Assembly: GCA_051201605.1 (NCBI GenBank)
Contig: CP179201.1
Span: 3,472,001 to 3,536,000, forward strand
Length of the DNA stretch: 64,000 bases
Reading direction: 5' to 3'
Source of the DNA: CABZJG01 sp902512685
GTDB taxonomy: Bacteria > Pseudomonadota > Alphaproteobacteria > Rhodobacterales > Rhodobacteraceae
In this document: one piece after another, positions 50,862 to 60,353 of the stretch
Position numbering within the stretch: position 1 is the first letter of the stretch
Layout: the number at the start of each line of letters is the position of its first letter
The notes under the pieces: generated by a model
The model's database searches: none
Seen by the model: only the letters and a program-made list of their open reading frames with translations
What the model was told of the DNA's origin: nothing
Program-made: the position numbers and the translations under genes

Positions 50862-51823
50862 GCATGGAAACCTTGCCTAAACAATCAGGGCTTATTCCTG
50901 ACGGGATTGTGAGCCGCATGTTACGCCAGTTGCAATCAGGATGGCGCAGCATTGTAATCGCAGTTCCTTTTGTTTGGCTGTTCCTTTTCTTTCTGGCACC
51001 GTTTTTTATTGTCGCCAAGATAAGTCTTGCTGAACTTGCCATTTCAAGCCCACCTTTTAGTAAGATGATCGAATGGACCGATGGCACCATCATGACCATT
51101 CGCGTGGTGTTTGATAATTTTGCATATATCTTTGATGATCCACTTTATGCGCGCACCTACATAAACTCTTTGAAAATTTCGATTATATCGACATTTTTCT
51201 GTTTATTGATTGGCTACCCGATGGCCTACGGAATTGTGCGCTCTGGTCCCGTTGCCAAAAGGCTATTGCTGTTCTCCATCATCTTGCCCTTCTGGACTTC
51301 GTTTCTTTTACGGGTTTATGCATGGATGGGGCTACTTGCAGATCAGGGAACGATCAATGGTTTCTTGATTTCCATGGGTATCATCGATGAGCCAATCCGC
51401 ATGCTCTATACCGAATTCGCGGTCTATATCGGTATCGTCTATACATATCTACCGTTCATGATCCTGCCGCTTTATGCCAATATGGAAAAACTGGATGCCA
51501 CCTTAAATGAGGCTGCCGCTGATCTGGGTTCAGGCCCGATTAATACGTTTTTCAAAATCACGCTGCCCCTAACAATGCCCGGCATTATTGCAGGCTCTTT
51601 GCTAGTGTTCATCCCCGCTACGGGCGAATATGTCATTCCCGATCTGCTTGGGGGCGGCAATGTTCAGATGATTGGGCGGCTTCTTTATAACGAATTTGCC
51701 CGAAATATTGACTGGCCTGTTGCCTGCGCAGTCGCGATTGTTTTGCTGATGCTGTTGGTGCTGCCCATGGCGATTTACCAGCACTACCAAGGCAAAGCTT
51801 CGGAGGGCGTGACTGGTGAATAA
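50858..51823 (+). CDS. potH: ABC transporter permease PotH-like
   Basis: This 321-residue permease has about six membrane segments, beginning with SIVIAVPFVWLFLFFLAPFF, and the EAA loop EAAADLGSGPINTFFKITLP that contacts the ATPase. Typical PotB/PotH motifs are VKAK-like GPVAKRLLLFSIILPFWTSF and PATGEYVIPDLLGGGNVQM. It forms half of the channel with PotI. It overlaps potG by four bases and potI by eight. Confidence 0.94.
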   Translation: MSMETLPKQSGLIPDGIVSRMLRQLQSGWRSIVIAVPFVWLFLFFLAPFFIVAKISLAELAISSPPFSKMIEWTDGTIMTIRVVFDNFAYIFDDPLYARTYINSLKISIISTFFCLLIGYPMAYGIVRSGPVAKRLLLFSIILPFWTSFLLRVYAWMGLLADQGTINGFLISMGIIDEPIRMLYTEFAVYIGIVYTYLPFMILPLYANMEKLDATLNEAAADLGSGPINTFFKITLPLTMPGIIAGSLLVFIPATGEYVIPDLLGGGNVQMIGRLLYNEFARNIDWPVACAVAIVLLMLLVLPMAIYQHYQGKASEGVTGE

Positions 51824-52655
51824 TAAGCGATCCAGATTCTTGAGCATCATGCTCATAAGCGGGCTTACTTTTCTTTATGTGCCAATGATCTTACTGGTGA
51901 TCTATTCCTTTAATTATTCAAAACTGGTCCCTGTGTGGGGCGGCTGGTCCACCCGCTGGTACTATGTTTTGTTCGAATCTCAAGACGTCTGGGATGCGGT
52001 GTCGCTGAGTTTGAAAATCGCACTGATTAACGCAACTTTTGCAACAATTCTTGGCACCCTTGCGGGTCTTGCAATGGTGCGCTTTGGCAGGTTTCGGGGA
52101 CGAACGTTATTTGGCGGCATGCTGGTGGCCCCCCTTGTGATGCCTGAGGTGATTACTGGCCTGTCCTTATTGGTGTTTTTCATCTCATTCAAACAATTGA
52201 TCGGTTGGCCAGCTGAGCGCGGTTTTACCACCATTACCATCGCCCATATCACTTTTTCGCTAGCCTATGTGGCCGTGATCATTCAGGCACGATTGACCGG
52301 CATGGGACAAAGCTTAGAAGAAGCGGCCGCCGATCTTGGTGCTAAGCCTTTTAAGGTGCTTACGGCAATAACACTTCCGCGCCTGGCACCCGGCATGGTC
52401 TCAGGATGGCTTCTGGCGTTCACCCTGTCGCTTGATGATCTCGTGATTGCAAGTTTTGTCACAGGGCCGGGCGCGAACACGCTTCCGATTTTGATTTTCT
52501 CACGCATACGGTTGGGCCTGCGACCAGACATTAATGCGCTTGCAACAATCATCATTTTATTCGTGGCGGTCTGCGTTGCCATTGCAGCTTTGATCATGTT
52601 CCGCCAGCAACGTCGTGAAGAGATGGACCAACAAATCGCTGCACGGGAAGGTTAG
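51816..52655 (+). CDS. potI: ABC transporter permease PotI-like
   Basis: This 279-residue permease starts at a GTG overlapping the potH stop by eight bases. It has six membrane segments (first: SIMLISGLTFLYVPMILLVI) and the EAA loop EAAADLGAKPFKVLTAITLP. Typical PotC/PotI motifs are YSFNYSKLVPVWGGWSTRWY and LDDLVIASFVTGPGANTLPI. With PotF, PotG and PotH it completes the importer. The gene for dehydrogenase paralogue 2 follows after 120 bases. Confidence 0.94.
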   Translation: MNNKRSRFLSIMLISGLTFLYVPMILLVIYSFNYSKLVPVWGGWSTRWYYVLFESQDVWDAVSLSLKIALINATFATILGTLAGLAMVRFGRFRGRTLFGGMLVAPLVMPEVITGLSLLVFFISFKQLIGWPAERGFTTITIAHITFSLAYVAVIIQARLTGMGQSLEEAAADLGAKPFKVLTAITLPRLAPGMVSGWLLAFTLSLDDLVIASFVTGPGANTLPILIFSRIRLGLRPDINALATIIILFVAVCVAIAALIMFRQQRREEMDQQIAAREG

Positions 52656-52775
52656 TGGCCTAGCAACAGAGGGCACAGTCCTCGTTGCTTTAACGCGCCC
52701 AACCTAATGGAGACCAATTACAACTGCCTTGAAAATTCAAACTGAACACAAAGCGAAATTTTTTATAGTTAAGCC

Positions 52776-54848
52776 ATGCGTGATCCTCGTTATGATATCT
52801 TGTTTGAGCCGATAAAAATCGGCCCTGTTACTGCTAAAAACCGATTTTACCAAGTGCCCCATTGTACTGGCAGCGGCTCGCAGCGCCCCCGTATTCTTGC
52901 CGGGCTGCGCGAAGTAAAAGCTGAGGGCGGCTGGGGTGTCATCAATACCGAATATTGCTCGGTGCACCCCTCTTCTGATGATCCGCCCCACCCCTCGGCA
53001 TCGCTTTGGGACCAAAGAGACATCAAAGCCCATGCGTTGATGACCGAAAAAGTGCACGCCCATGGTGCGCTTGCAGGTGTGGAGCTTTGTCTTGGCGGGG
53101 CAAGGATGGCAAACCTTGAAACCCGCGAAGTTGCGATGAGCGCCGTCAGCATGCCCAATTTGGCAGGTAGTCCTTTTCAAACGCGGGCTATGGATCTGGC
53201 AGATATCCGAGAAGTTCGGCGATGGCATAGAAACGCTGCCCTGCGCGCAAAAGAAGCCGAATTTGACCTTGTTTATATCTATGCAACACATGGGTATTTG
53301 CTTTCTCAGTTCATGTCGACCGACATGAACACTCGGGCAGATGCCTATGGCGGACCGCTCGAGAACCGCATCCGCCTGGTGCGCGAAATTATTGAAGATA
53401 CCAAAGATGCTGTCGGAGATAAAATGGCCATAGCGGTTCGGTTTTCGGCAGAAACCAATGGCGGATATGATGGCGGTGACGGCAACCCAATGCCCGGTGA
53501 GACCGAGGAAATATTTGGTGTCCTAGGGGAGTTACCAGACCTTTGGGACATTAATATCAATGATTACTCGATTGAAATGGGTCTGTCGCGGTTTGTGCAA
53601 GAAGGCGCGCTTGAGCCGTATGTGAAAACGCTTAAATCCATGACGACGAAGCCGGTTGTCAGCGTTGGCAGGTTTACTTCACCTGACACAATGGTGGGCC
53701 AGATCAATCGCGGTATCCTCGATTTAATCGGGGCAGCGCGCCCTTCTATTGCAGATCCCTTTTTGCCAAAGAAAATTGAAGAGGGCAGGTTTGAGGATAT
53801 TCGCGAATGTATTGGCTGTAACATCTGTTACATGGGCGATGGGAAAGGCGTTCCCATTCGCTGCACACAAAACCCAACCATGAGCGAAGAATGGCGGCGC
53901 GGCTGGCATCCGGAAATTATTCAACCACGGAAATCAAACAGCCGGGTTTTAATTCTTGGGGCTGGCCCTGCAGGTTTAGAAGCTGCGCATGCTTTAGGAA
54001 AACGGGGTTATGAGGTCATGCTTGCCGAAGCAACGCGCGAGCTTGGTGGCCGCGTCTTAAAAGAAGCAAATCTGCCGGGATTAAATCAATGGATCAGAGT
54101 GCGTGATTATCGGCTTCAACAGATTGAAAAAATGGATTGCGTCGAAATTTTTCGCGAAAGTAAATTAACTGCACAAGAGGCTCTGGACGTGGGCGCTGAT
54201 CATATTGCAGTGGCCACGGGGGCCACCTGGCGCCGGGATGGGTACGGCGCCCATGCGTTGGGTAAACTCCCTCTTTTATCACCGCAGGGCCAAATTTATA
54301 CACCTGATGATATTATGACGGGAAACATGCCTGAAGGCTCCGTCGTCGTTTATGACGACGACCATTATTACATGGGGACAGTCATTGCCGAGCGTATTGC
54401 AGCTTTGGGTCGCAACGTCACTTTGGTAACGCCGCAAGATACCATTTCCGCTTGGGGGTATTACACCTATGATCGCTGGCGCGCCCAAAGCAGATTGATG
54501 GAAATGGGTGTAAAATTAATTATTTCCAAAACGCTCAAGGACTTTGGTGGTGGCCGAGCAAAGCTGTCCTGTACGTACACCGGTGCGGACACCTCGCTTG
54601 ATTGTGCATCTGCCGTCATGGTCACCTCTCGCAAACCGAATGACACTATTTACACAGAGCTGTCCACATTGACCGATAGCAATGTGGATAAAGCCCCAAA
54701 AACCTTGAAACGCATAGGCGACTGTGAGGCACCGGCCATTATCGCCGCAGCGGTTTACTCTGGACATCGTTATGCGCGCAATCTGGAAGAAAGTATTGAC
54801 CCAGATAATCCGCTAAAACATGATCGCGTTTTCTTTCAAGATACCTAG
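52776..54848 (+). CDS. TMADH/histamine dehydrogenase-family flavoprotein, paralogue 2
   Basis: This 690-residue protein starts with the family motif MRDPRYDILFEPIKIGPVTA. It keeps the cysteinyl-FMN Cys (FYQVPHCTGSG), Tyr60 (NTEYCSVHP), Tyr169 and His172 (YIYATH), Trp264 (LWDI) and four 4Fe-4S cysteines (RECIGCNICYMGDGKG, then C of CTQN). Trp355 of the trimethylamine aromatic bowl is Asp (CYMGD), as in histamine dehydrogenase. The C-terminal dinucleotide fold begins ILGAGPAGLEAAHAL. It follows the importer on the same strand, so imported amine is its likely substrate. Oxidative deamination or N-dealkylation are both possible. Confidence 0.9.
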   Translation: MRDPRYDILFEPIKIGPVTAKNRFYQVPHCTGSGSQRPRILAGLREVKAEGGWGVINTEYCSVHPSSDDPPHPSASLWDQRDIKAHALMTEKVHAHGALAGVELCLGGARMANLETREVAMSAVSMPNLAGSPFQTRAMDLADIREVRRWHRNAALRAKEAEFDLVYIYATHGYLLSQFMSTDMNTRADAYGGPLENRIRLVREIIEDTKDAVGDKMAIAVRFSAETNGGYDGGDGNPMPGETEEIFGVLGELPDLWDININDYSIEMGLSRFVQEGALEPYVKTLKSMTTKPVVSVGRFTSPDTMVGQINRGILDLIGAARPSIADPFLPKKIEEGRFEDIRECIGCNICYMGDGKGVPIRCTQNPTMSEEWRRGWHPEIIQPRKSNSRVLILGAGPAGLEAAHALGKRGYEVMLAEATRELGGRVLKEANLPGLNQWIRVRDYRLQQIEKMDCVEIFRESKLTAQEALDVGADHIAVATGATWRRDGYGAHALGKLPLLSPQGQIYTPDDIMTGNMPEGSVVVYDDDHYYMGTVIAERIAALGRNVTLVTPQDTISAWGYYTYDRWRAQSRLMEMGVKLIISKTLKDFGGGRAKLSCTYTGADTSLDCASAVMVTSRKPNDTIYTELSTLTDSNVDKAPKTLKRIGDCEAPAIIAAAVYSGHRYARNLEESIDPDNPLKHDRVFFQDT

Positions 54849-54877
54849 TCTCACAGAAGTTCAAAACTGAGCTATTT

Positions 54878-55360
54878 ATGATAGAAGAAAAAACAGCAAC
54901 AGAAAAATATCTGGACACTTTACTTCTTTATTTCGAAGAAGAAATTATTGGAGAAGGTTATTTTTTGGGTTTGGCAAAAAGATTTCTAGATCCAGACCAA
55001 CGCGAAAAAATGACTTATCTGGCTAAAGTGGAACGCTGCGCGGCAGAGCGTGTCAGACCCTTGCTTCATAAATACGGCCTTAAGCCACGGCTTGATATAG
55101 AGCTTTTCGAATGTGCCAAAGAAGATATAGAGCAATCTTTCTCACTGGGTTGGAATGGTTTGATTGACCATATGGTCGAAAGCTATCCAAATTATATGCC
55201 CGAGTTCCAAGCGCTTGAAGCGATGGCCCCAAGTGAAGATATCGCTGACCTCAAACGCCTTTCGGCCCATGAAGTTGCTGCGATCGAATTTGCTAAACTA
55301 GAACAAGCGGGGAGCAAAGGCAGTCTAATACCTTTACAAAATTACATTGCCAACAGATAA
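54878..55360 (+). CDS. Unknown small helical, ferritin-like protein between two dehydrogenase genes
   Basis: This 160-residue protein is nearly all helical and Glu-rich. The pattern of LLLYFEEEIIGEGYFLGLAK, then LAKVERCAAERVRPLLHKYG, then SAHEVAAIEFAKLEQAG resembles a four-helix ferritin-like or rubrerythrin-like bundle with possible carboxylate/His metal ligands (EExxGE, ExxxAE, HExxxxE). No signal peptide or membrane segment is visible. It lies 29 bases after paralogue 2 and about 118 bases before paralogue 3 on the same strand, so it is probably a specific partner of these enzymes. I do not recognise a named family. Confidence 0.7.
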   Translation: MIEEKTATEKYLDTLLLYFEEEIIGEGYFLGLAKRFLDPDQREKMTYLAKVERCAAERVRPLLHKYGLKPRLDIELFECAKEDIEQSFSLGWNGLIDHMVESYPNYMPEFQALEAMAPSEDIADLKRLSAHEVAAIEFAKLEQAGSKGSLIPLQNYIANR

Positions 55361-55478
55361 ACGAAAGACACGATATCGGTCCGGGCGAGATCAAAATCAA
55401 AGCACCTTAAAATAACTTGACTCTGGACGTCAGAGCGATCCCAAATACTTGAAAACATTCGCTAAGGTTTCACAGATG

Positions 55479-57524
55479 CGCAATCCTAGACATGATATTC
55501 TCTTCGAACCTATCCAGCTTGGACCGGTGACCGCGAAAAATCGATTTTATCAGGTACCCCATTGCACTGGTATGGGGTGGCGCCGGCCAAAAACTTTGGC
55601 AGCTATGCGACAGGTTAAGGCCGAAGGCGGCTGGGGTGTTGTAAATACCGAGTACTGCTCAATCCACCCAACCTCAGACAATGATGCCTATCCCTTTTGC
55701 GCACTATGGGATCAAGAAGACATTGCGGCGCACCATCTTATGACCTCGGCGGTTCATAATCATGGAGCGTTGGCAGGGGTCGAGCTGTGGATCGGCGGCG
55801 GTATGGTTGTAAATTTGGGAACCCGCATTCCTGCGCTGGGACTGCGCAACCGGCCACAAACTGATTTCACCGTGCTCAACCCGGGCCAGAACCGCCAGAT
55901 TGACAAACAAGACATCCAGAACATCCGTGCGTGGCACAGGAATGCGGCAAAGCGGGCTTTGGAGGCTGAATTTGATATCGTTTACGTCTATGCGACCCAT
56001 GGGTATCTATTGTCTGAGTTTCTTAACCCTCAAACAAACACCCGCAGTGATGAATATGGTGGGTCACTGGAAAACAGGGTCCGTTTAATCCGTGAGCTAA
56101 TTGAGGAAACCAAAGAGATCGTTGAGGGCAAAGCTGCGGTGGCAACACGTTTTAGTATCGGGTTAGAGGATGCAGAAAGTTATGATGCTTTCGGCCTTTT
56201 GTCTGATTTGCCAGATGTATGGGACCTGACAGTTCCAGATTACAGCGTTGAGATGGGAAATTCCCGGTTTGTAAAAGAAGCTGCCCTCACAAACAGCGTT
56301 GAAAAAGCCAAAGCAATGACCAGTAAGCCGGTGGTTGCGGTCGGCCGGTTCACATCACCGGACACCATGGCGCAGCTGCTCAAAGACGGCGTTCAGGATA
56401 TGATCGGCGCAGCAAGGCCTTCGATAGCCGATCCCTTTATTCCAAATAAAATTAATGCAGGCCGGATTGAGGATATTCGCGAGTGTATTGGCTGTAATGT
56501 CTGTTATGCACATGACTCGCTCGGTGTGCCCATCCGCTGTACGCAAAATCCAACCATGGGCGAAGAATGGCGTCTTGGCTGGCACCCGGAAAAGGTCAAA
56601 CGGGCGCCAAAGCCCCAAAAAGTATTGGTGGTTGGTGCGGGCCCTGCCGGACTTGAAGCAACACGCGTTTTGGGCGAAATGGGGCATAACGTGCTGCTGG
56701 CAGAGGCCGATCGCACTTTAGGCGGACGGGTCACAAAAGAGGCAAAATTGCCCGGGCTTTCAGAATGGACAAGAGTGCGGGATTGGCGGCTGACCCAAAT
56801 TGACAAGCTCGCTACAGTTGAGGTTTTTCTACAAAGCCCCATGACCGTAGAAAGCATCAAAGAGCTCGACGTTTCGCACGTTTTTATCGCAACAGGGGCC
56901 AAATGGGCAAAAGATGCCATTGGCCGTCATAGTGATGTTGGCTTTACATACAGTGAACCGGGTATGATCCTAGGTGGCGACAAAATTATAGAAGGTACTG
57001 AAATCGGTGCGCAAAAAATAGTAATATATGACGATGATCATTATTACTTTGGCTCAGTTTGTGCGCTTGAGTTGCGCAAAAGGGGACATGAGGTTGTTCT
57101 GGTCACACCAGCTGGTAGAGTCTGCGGCTGGGGGGCATACACGGATGAGCAAGAGGCATCAACAAAAGCTTTGATCAATGCTGGTATTGAAATTATCACC
57201 AACAAAACCATCGACAATGTGACGTCCGGCGGGGCAGAGCTTTGCTGTGTATTTTCCAATAACCGCAGCACGATTGCCTGTGATACCGTGGTTCCGCTAA
57301 CCCGAAAAATTCCTTTAACGGACCTTTATGACGATCTGATTTCAGACGAAAATGGATGCCGCGCGGCTGGCATTCAATCGGTGGCACGGATCGGGGATGC
57401 CGAAGCGCCATCCATCATCGCTGCGGCCATTCATAGCGGCTACCGGGCAGCTATTGATCTTGGTCAAGACATTGATCTTGCCCAGTGCTATGGCCGGCGG
57501 GAGCATCCGGCAACCACCCGCTAG
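55479..57524 (+). CDS. TMADH/histamine dehydrogenase-family flavoprotein, paralogue 3
   Basis: I place the start at ATG 55479 so that it opens with MRNPRHDILFEPIQLGPVTA, matching paralogue 2; the frame is open to a TTG at 55449. The 681-residue product keeps the cysteinyl-FMN Cys (FYQVPHCTGMG), Tyr60 (NTEYCSIHP), the Tyr169/His172 pair (YVYATH), Trp264 (VWDL) and 4Fe-4S cysteines (RECIGCNVCYAHDSLG). Trp355 is Asp (CYAHD). The dinucleotide domain begins VVGAGPAGLEATRVL. It is more like paralogue 2 than paralogue 1 by eye. The end is 11 bases from the convergent aminotransferase gene. Confidence 0.9.
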   Translation, partial: RNPRHDILFEPIQLGPVTAKNRFYQVPHCTGMGWRRPKTLAAMRQVKAEGGWGVVNTEYCSIHPTSDNDAYPFCALWDQEDIAAHHLMTSAVHNHGALAGVELWIGGGMVVNLGTRIPALGLRNRPQTDFTVLNPGQNRQIDKQDIQNIRAWHRNAAKRALEAEFDIVYVYATHGYLLSEFLNPQTNTRSDEYGGSLENRVRLIRELIEETKEIVEGKAAVATRFSIGLEDAESYDAFGLLSDLPDVWDLTVPDYSVEMGNSRFVKEAALTNSVEKAKAMTSKPVVAVGRFTSPDTMAQLLKDGVQDMIGAARPSIADPFIPNKINAGRIEDIRECIGCNVCYAHDSLGVPIRCTQNPTMGEEWRLGWHPEKVKRAPKPQKVLVVGAGPAGLEATRVLGEMGHNVLLAEADRTLGGRVTKEAKLPGLSEWTRVRDWRLTQIDKLATVEVFLQSPMTVESIKELDVSHVFIATGAKWAKDAIGRHSDVGFTYSEPGMILGGDKIIEGTEIGAQKIVIYDDDHYYFGSVCALELRKRGHEVVLVTPAGRVCGWGAYTDEQEASTKALINAGIEIITNKTIDNVTSGGAELCCVFSNNRSTIACDTVVPLTRKIPLTDLYDDLISDENGCRAAGIQSVARIGDAEAPSIIAAAIHSGYRAAIDLGQDIDLAQCYGRREHPATTR

Positions 57525-57535
57525 GCAGTGAATGA

Positions 57536-58924
57536 TTACATATCGCTGGCAACTTTTTTCAACGCCTTTTCTAAAATATCAAACATGGTGTCGATCTCAT
57601 CACGGGTGATAATCAGCGGCGGCGAAAATACAGCCATGTTTATCAATGGGCGAACAAGAAGCCCCATTTCTTCGCAGGCCTCATCCAGCAATGCGCCAAG
57701 CTTGCGCTCATCATCTAACGTTGAGCCGTCTTTATCAGGCGTTCCCTCAATACAGCCCAAAAGCCCCATACCCCGCACATTTCCAACAATGGGATTGGAT
57801 GCCAGCGCTGCGAGCCTCTCTTGAAAATAGGGTGTAATCAGTCGAACATGCTCTAGCAGGCCTTCGGTTTCAAATATTTCAATATTCTTAAGCGCCGCCA
57901 CACAACAAACCGGATGCGCTGAATAGGTATAACCAGCGGAAAATAAAACTGGATCATTTGGGCTTTGCATCTGGTTCATAATTCGGTCGGAAATAATGCA
58001 AGCGCCAAGCGGCAAATAGCCAGATGTCAAACCTTTTGCACAGGTAATGATGTCGGGCTCAATTCCAAAAACGTCCTTCGATGCAAACCAATGCCCAAGG
58101 CGCCCAAAAGCAGTTACAACCTCATCCGAAATATAGAGTATGTCATGCTTACGGCAGAGCTCTAAAGTGCGTTTATGATAACCTTCTGGTGGCACAATAA
58201 CACCACCAGAGCACAAGATGGGCTCGGCAATGAAAGCGCCTATTTTATCTGCACCTATTTCTGCAATAGCATGTTCAAGATCGAAAACCTTGGCATCGCA
58301 CCAATCGGCTTCACTCATGTCCTCAGGCCTGCGGTATGGGTTAACGTCGGGCAGGAAATGCACCAGCCGCTTTTCAATATCAAAGCGCGATTTATCCCGT
58401 TCTTTACCGGTAACTGTAGAGGCTAGATAGGTTGACCCATGGTACCCTTTTTCGCGCGCTAGAACGATTTTCTTTTCCGGTCGTCCCAAACGGTTGTTTA
58501 GGAAATGAACTGTTCGCAGCGCGGTATCAACGGCCGTGGACCCTCCGGTTGTAAAGAACACGTTGTTCAGATCACCCGGCGCCATAGAAGCTATCTTTTT
58601 CGCAAGGATGGCCGAGGGTTCGGTCGTTGACGTCCAAGGTGAGGTATAGGGGAGTTTCATAACCTGCTGGGCTATTGCATCCGCCATCTGCTGACGCCCG
58701 TACCCGATCTGTACGCACCACATCCCACCCGGCCCGTCAATAAACCGCTTTCCGCTTTCATCCCACAAATATATGCCGTCCGAGTTTTGAACCAGCATAT
58801 GGTCATAGCCACGCCATTCGTGCATTGCCGCCCATGGATGAAGTTGGTGGTTTCTGTCCCACTCATGCAACATGTCCGCCGAGGGCTCATTTGCTCTTTG
58901 GTCAATCGGTGTATTTCTTTGCAT
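57536..58924 (-). CDS. Class III (omega) aminotransferase
   Basis: This 462-residue PLP enzyme has the class III pattern: TTGGSTAVDTALRTVHFLNN, GYHGSTYLASTVTG, FIAEPILCSGGVIVPPEGYH, the PLP-contacting ISDEVVTAFGRLGHWFA, and the Schiff-base lysine in ITCAKGLTSGYLPLGACI. Relatives use putrescine, beta-alanine, taurine or other omega-amines with pyruvate or 2-oxoglutarate. Its position at the end of the amine island, convergent with paralogue 3, fits removal of an omega-amino group from an imported diamine or its product. The substrate is not determined. Confidence 0.88.
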   Translation of the reverse strand: MQRNTPIDQRANEPSADMLHEWDRNHQLHPWAAMHEWRGYDHMLVQNSDGIYLWDESGKRFIDGPGGMWCVQIGYGRQQMADAIAQQVMKLPYTSPWTSTTEPSAILAKKIASMAPGDLNNVFFTTGGSTAVDTALRTVHFLNNRLGRPEKKIVLAREKGYHGSTYLASTVTGKERDKSRFDIEKRLVHFLPDVNPYRRPEDMSEADWCDAKVFDLEHAIAEIGADKIGAFIAEPILCSGGVIVPPEGYHKRTLELCRKHDILYISDEVVTAFGRLGHWFASKDVFGIEPDIITCAKGLTSGYLPLGACIISDRIMNQMQSPNDPVLFSAGYTYSAHPVCCVAALKNIEIFETEGLLEHVRLITPYFQERLAALASNPIVGNVRGMGLLGCIEGTPDKDGSTLDDERKLGALLDEACEEMGLLVRPLINMAVFSPPLIITRDEIDTMFDILEKALKKVASDM

Positions 58925-59104
58925 TGCACTCTTCCCACCTCAATTTATGAGATCATATGAGCAAGATTTATGAAAGGTAAAGATATTCTGCCAGCCCTCA
59001 CGCATTTAATAACATTGAAAAGGCAAAAATACGCGAAAAGATACACCCACGGCTATTGCTTTGCAGGGCGCACTGCGGGTTTTTGCAGCCCTTAAACGAG
59101 CAAA

Positions 59105-60352
59105 TCAAAAGCTGCGTTGAACCAAAAAAGAAACCCCATTGGCCCCGTCATATGCAGAAAAGAGGCTTTCCGAATTGGCCTGAGTCCAATCGGCACTAGC
59201 CAAAAGTTTAAGTTCATCTAAACCTGAATACTCAATTGAAATTGCCTGATTGGAAACCGAGGCATCCAGTGCCCCGGAAAATACCGCAATGGTATTCCAT
59301 CTATCGTTGGAAAAGCTCTTTGAAAAATAAAGCTGATAACCTGAGTTTATTTCTTTATCTTCAAAACCGCCGGGAAAATAATATTTATCTTTCTGGTTCA
59401 ACCAAAACTGGCCATAGGCCGCCATATTTATTTGCGTTGTAGAGTTTAAGGCATATTCAAAACCGACCCCAAGGTCGAACCGGTCATGCGTCGATAAACC
59501 GGTTAAGTCAGAGCGTTCTTGGCCAGATTTATAGCCAAGATCAAACTCCCACAGCACTCCGCTGCGCGCATAGTTATAACTAACACCCACAAGGTTATAG
59601 GGTTGCGCCGAGCTTGTTCCAGCGCCCAAATTAACGACAGCCGATTGCGGCAGCAACTGCGCCGCATAAAGACTAAGCTGGCCCTTTCCAGAGGGGCGTT
59701 GGTACTTGAGCCCAAATTCAGGTTGAGTGTTATCACTTGCCAGCGCAATGATTTCAGAAGAAATGGCAGGCCGCACAATAGAAAACCCGCTCAAAGTAAT
59801 ATCGCCGATGAAATAATCCGCGCTAAGAGCCCATTGGCCGGCATCGGGATCACCACTTAAACTCCCGCTAGAGGCAGCGACAGGGTTTACAATATCCAGA
59901 ATTGAAATCCCTTCTAATTCCCCCCACCCGATGCGCATTTTGCCCAGCTTCCAGCTCACATCTTCATAAGAATTTTGCAAAGTAAATTTACTTAGGGTTG
60001 CTTCTAATGTGTTTGTCCCATTTTTGTCTTGAGTGGACAATTGAGCTTTCCACTCTATGTTTCCTATGGCCCCCCAGTCAGCCGCATCCTCTAAGTCAAG
60101 ATCAAATCGCGAAATGTCTGTTGTTGTTAGCGATGTATTTGACCTTGAAAATTGATAACGCGCCGTCAATGCTAAACTGGTCGGATCTTCAGTTTCAAAA
60201 ATTGCATCATCAAATTCAACACCTCCATCAATCTCCTCGATCTCTTCAAGCTCGAATACCAATTCGGTCTCATCAAACTCAAAATCTACATCCTGGGCAA
60301 AAACGGGGTTTGCAATTCCCGCGATTAGTAAAAGCAAACTTACCCGCATCAC
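59105..60352 (-). CDS. Outer-membrane beta-barrel protein with acidic N-terminus
   Basis: This 415-residue protein has a signal peptide (SLLLLIAGIANPVFA, cleavage near residue 19) and a C-terminal Phe (LVQRSF), the usual barrel end. Directly after the signal peptide is a very acidic stretch (residues about 20-55, FEFDETELVFELEEIEEIDG). The rest is alternating beta strands (LTARYQFSRSN, WKLGKMRIGWGELEGI, QWALSADYFIGDITL). It lies one base after the LolA-like gene. The three-gene set resembles MMPL exporters with an outer-membrane partner. I do not recognise the precise family; DUF1302-type barrels are similar in style. Confidence 0.75.
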   Translation of the reverse strand: MMRVSLLLLIAGIANPVFAQDVDFEFDETELVFELEEIEEIDGGVEFDDAIFETEDPTSLALTARYQFSRSNTSLTTTDISRFDLDLEDAADWGAIGNIEWKAQLSTQDKNGTNTLEATLSKFTLQNSYEDVSWKLGKMRIGWGELEGISILDIVNPVAASSGSLSGDPDAGQWALSADYFIGDITLSGFSIVRPAISSEIIALASDNTQPEFGLKYQRPSGKGQLSLYAAQLLPQSAVVNLGAGTSSAQPYNLVGVSYNYARSGVLWEFDLGYKSGQERSDLTGLSTHDRFDLGVGFEYALNSTTQINMAAYGQFWLNQKDKYYFPGGFEDKEINSGYQLYFSKSFSNDRWNTIAVFSGALDASVSNQAISIEYSGLDELKLLASADWTQANSESLFSAYDGANGVSFLVQRSF

Positions 60353-60353
60353 T

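Noticed and set aside
45254..57524. Naming the three flavoproteins trimethylamine dehydrogenase (tmd)
   Set aside because: All three have Asp in place of the aromatic-bowl Trp355 and one also lacks Tyr60, so this substrate is not supported.
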